Below, piece by piece: positions 62,203 to 64,000 of a stretch of DNA of 64,000 nucleotides. The position numbers and the translations under genes are program-made. Positions within the stretch are counted from its first letter, which is position 1. The number at the start of each line of letters is the position of its first letter. The notes beneath the pieces are model-generated. The model was not told where the DNA came from and made no database searches. It saw nothing but the letters and a program-made list of their open reading frames with translations. The DNA comes from Pseudomonas syringae. Lineage in GTDB: Bacteria > Pseudomonadota > Gammaproteobacteria > Pseudomonadales > Pseudomonadaceae. Location: contig NZ_WKCB01000014.1 in assembly GCF_021606685.1 (NCBI RefSeq), positions 1-64,000 on the forward strand, read 5' to 3'.

Positions 62203-63017
62203 AGGACCGTCCCCGCGTTTTTCACCAGACGCCGCGTCAGCAGCAATACCGCCCAGGTCACCACGCCGAGCACCACCGACAAGGCGGCGGCGACGGCGAA
62301 ATTGGCGTAGTTGGTGAACACGTTATAGATCGCCACCGGGGTGACATTCAGGCGCGTGCCCAAGGTGAACGCCGTGCCGAACGCGCCCATCGACGTGGCG
62401 AAGCAGATCGCGCCGCACGAAGCCAACGCCGGCGCCAGGCTCGGCACGATCACGTCGCACACCACCCGCCAGTGCCCTGCCCCCAGCGAATGCGCGGCTT
62501 CTTCCAGGCTGCGGTCGAGGCTTTCGCACGCGGCCATCACCGTGAGAATCACGCGCGGAATCGAGAAGTACAGGTAGCCCACAAACAGTCCGGCCAGGGA
62601 ATAGGCAAAGATCCAGCGCTCCCCCGCCAGTTGCAGGCCCAGGGAGGCCAGCAGGCCCTGGCGCCCTGCCAACAGAATCACCAAAAAGCCCACCACCACG
62701 CCTGGAAACGCCAACGGAAACGTCAGCGGCGCCACCAAGGCCGAGCGCCCGAAAAACTGCTGGCGGGCGAGAAACACGCCACTGATGCCGCCGATCAACA
62801 GCGCCACCAGCGTCACCACAATCGCCAGCACCAGGGTCTGCCCGAGGCTGCCCAGGTACTGCGCGCTGCTCAGCACCTGCCAGTAGCCGCTGCCGAGGCT
62901 GTCACGGTGCTCAGCGCCGAGCAGCATCAGGTGCGCCAGCGGCAACAGCCAGAACGCGAGCAACACCGCGAAGGCTGGAGCCAGCGCCCAGGCTGCGTGT
63001 TTTGCCGATGCAGCCAC
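62199..63017 (-). CDS. ABC transporter permease (first)
   Basis: A 272-residue permease with about six helices and the EAA loop EEAAHSLGAGHWRVVCDVIV. The GTG start at 63017 directly follows the binding-protein stop (GAGG upstream). Its end overlaps the second permease. Together they form the membrane channel. Confidence 0.92.
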   Translation of the reverse strand: MAASAKHAAWALAPAFAVLLAFWLLPLAHLMLLGAEHRDSLGSGYWQVLSSAQYLGSLGQTLVLAIVVTLVALLIGGISGVFLARQQFFGRSALVAPLTFPLAFPGVVVGFLVILLAGRQGLLASLGLQLAGERWIFAYSLAGLFVGYLYFSIPRVILTVMAACESLDRSLEEAAHSLGAGHWRVVCDVIVPSLAPALASCGAICFATSMGAFGTAFTLGTRLNVTPVAIYNVFTNYANFAVAAALSVVLGVVTWAVLLLTRRLVKNAGTVL

Positions 63018-64000
63018 TTACTTGACCTCGTTCAGGTAACGGGCGGCGAAGGCTTCCTGCACGGCGGCCATTTTTTCGTAATCCACCACGCCGGCACGTG
63101 CATAGTCGCTGTCGGGCAGGAACTGCGCGGCGACCTCGGCGGGCATTTTCATTGCACGCACCGGGCGCAAATAGGCCTTGGCCCAGAGTGCCTGGCCCTC
63201 GTCGGAGAGCACGAAGTCCAGCACCTTTTCGCCATTGGCCCGGTGCGGCGCGTTGGCCACCAGGCTCATCACGTAGGGCATGCTGATGCTGCCTTCTTGC
63301 GGAATCACGAAGGCCACATTCGCCTTGTCTTTGTAGCGCGCACGGTAGGCGTTGAAGTCGTAGTCCACCAGGATCGGCAACTCACCGGACAGCACCCGTG
63401 CGTACGCGGTTTGCTTGGGCACGATGGGTGCGTTTTTCGCCAGTTTCTGGAAGTAGTCGATGGCCGGCGCGAAGTTGTCGAGGTCGCCGCCCAGGGCGCG
63501 GTTGATCGCCACTGCTGAGACGTAGCCGACGAATGCACTGGACGGGTCCAGGTAGCCAACCATGCCTTTGTACTCGGGCTTGAGCAGGTCGGCCCAGCTT
63601 TGCGGCACGGGCAAGCCGCCGAGGGCGTCGACGTTGACCATGATGCCCAAGGTCCCGGAATGGATCGCGAACCAGTGGCCGTCAGGGTCCTTCAACCCTG
63701 CGGGAATCTGGTCCCAGCCCTTGGGTTTGTAGCCCTCGACCACGCCAGCCTTTTGCGCCTGCAGGCCAAAGGTCACGCCGTAATACACCACGTCGGCAAC
63801 CGGCGCGGCCTTTTCCGCCACCAGCTGCGCCAGGGACTGGCCGGAGTTCTTGTTGTCCAGCGGCACCTGCACGCCGGTGCTGGCCGCGATGGCCTTGAGC
63901 TGGGTGCCCCAGTCGGCCCAGTCCGGCGGGCAGTTATAGCAAATCGCGGTGTCGGCGGCCTGGGCCAGGCCGGCCACACCGCTGAACACCAAGGCGGCCA
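63018..64000 (-). CDS. ABC transporter substrate-binding protein (partial at right edge)
   Basis: At least 327 residues of a periplasmic binding protein; the start lies beyond the window. The visible N-terminus is the end of a signal peptide (VFSGVAGLAQA, cut before ADTAICYN). It resembles Fe3+/thiamine/AEP-type family 1 binding proteins (DVVYYGVTFGLQ, PQSWADLLKPEYKGMVGYLD, YDFNAYRARY). A CYNC pair right after the cleavage site is unusual. It is the first visible gene of an operon with two permeases, an ATPase and a GpdQ-like phosphodiesterase. Confidence 0.87.
   Translation of the reverse strand, partial: AALVFSGVAGLAQAADTAICYNCPPDWADWGTQLKAIAASTGVQVPLDNKNSGQSLAQLVAEKAAPVADVVYYGVTFGLQAQKAGVVEGYKPKGWDQIPAGLKDPDGHWFAIHSGTLGIMVNVDALGGLPVPQSWADLLKPEYKGMVGYLDPSSAFVGYVSAVAINRALGGDLDNFAPAIDYFQKLAKNAPIVPKQTAYARVLSGELPILVDYDFNAYRARYKDKANVAFVIPQEGSISMPYVMSLVANAPHRANGEKVLDFVLSDEGQALWAKAYLRPVRAMKMPAEVAAQFLPDSDYARAGVVDYEKMAAVQEAFAARYLNEVK

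Overview
The window is a piece of a high-GC gamma-proteobacterial chromosome, almost certainly from the Pseudomonas fluorescens group. This is inferred from gene content (HxlR/QorB divergon, DHCW-cupin, three FecI/FecR/TonB-receptor units, GpdQ-type phosphodiesterase operon) and from many REP/REPIN-type palindromic repeats of at least three sequence types between genes. No rRNA, tRNA, insertion sequence, prophage or CRISPR array was seen. Genes are dense and on both strands. Most look like core or flexible metabolic and envelope genes; two stretches (about 19.4-20.6 kb and 56.2-57.1 kb) have visibly lower GC and look more recently acquired.

Layout. 0-5.2 kb: cut-off gene, NudK-type Nudix hydrolase, SDR, lipoprotein-like hydrolase, then an FMN alpha-hydroxy-acid oxidase divergent from a DeoR regulator. 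5.4-9.1 kb: small stress-type proteins (HhH protein, DJ-1/PfpI, ClpP-like protease, hemerythrin, KGG protein). 9.2-13.9 kb: chemoreceptor, then a copper-handling group (DUF2946, SCO, PCuAC) and a cupin. 14.1-19.3 kb: a sigma-54 activator with a PrpR-type sensor domain, divergent from a dehydrogenase / RraA-type aldolase / CitMHS transporter operon that has a textbook -24/-12 promoter and an upstream dyad. 19.4-25.1 kb: a lower-GC pair including a DUF488 protein, five GNAT acetyltransferases, and the HxlR/QorB pair. 25.2-28.5 kb: TPM-domain protein and an RsbQ-like hydrolase overlapping a PAS histidine kinase.

28.5-52.5 kb is dominated by iron or metal uptake: three complete cell-surface-signalling units (ECF sigma, FecR, TonB receptor) in 24 kb. 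The middle unit continues into an M16 lipoprotein protease and a YddA-type fused ABC transporter, giving the gene set of the Fus (ferredoxin piracy) / YddA-YddB-PqqL systems with its own sigma/anti-sigma pair. This is the strongest candidate for an under-described system here. Units 1 and 2 share a two-box sequence in front of their receptors, and Fur-like sites precede the sigma genes. Between the units lie a divergent DapF paralogue, two L,D-transpeptidases, a creatininase-family enzyme and a GST.

52.5-64 kb: DUF1624 membrane protein, metE, a metzincin protease with a LysE exporter, a Cache-type diguanylate cyclase, and an overlapping operon (binding protein, two permeases, ATPase, GpdQ-like phosphodiesterase) that runs off the right edge and suggests uptake and hydrolysis of a phosphodiester-type compound. 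All functions are inferred from motifs and remembered family patterns; no database search was run.
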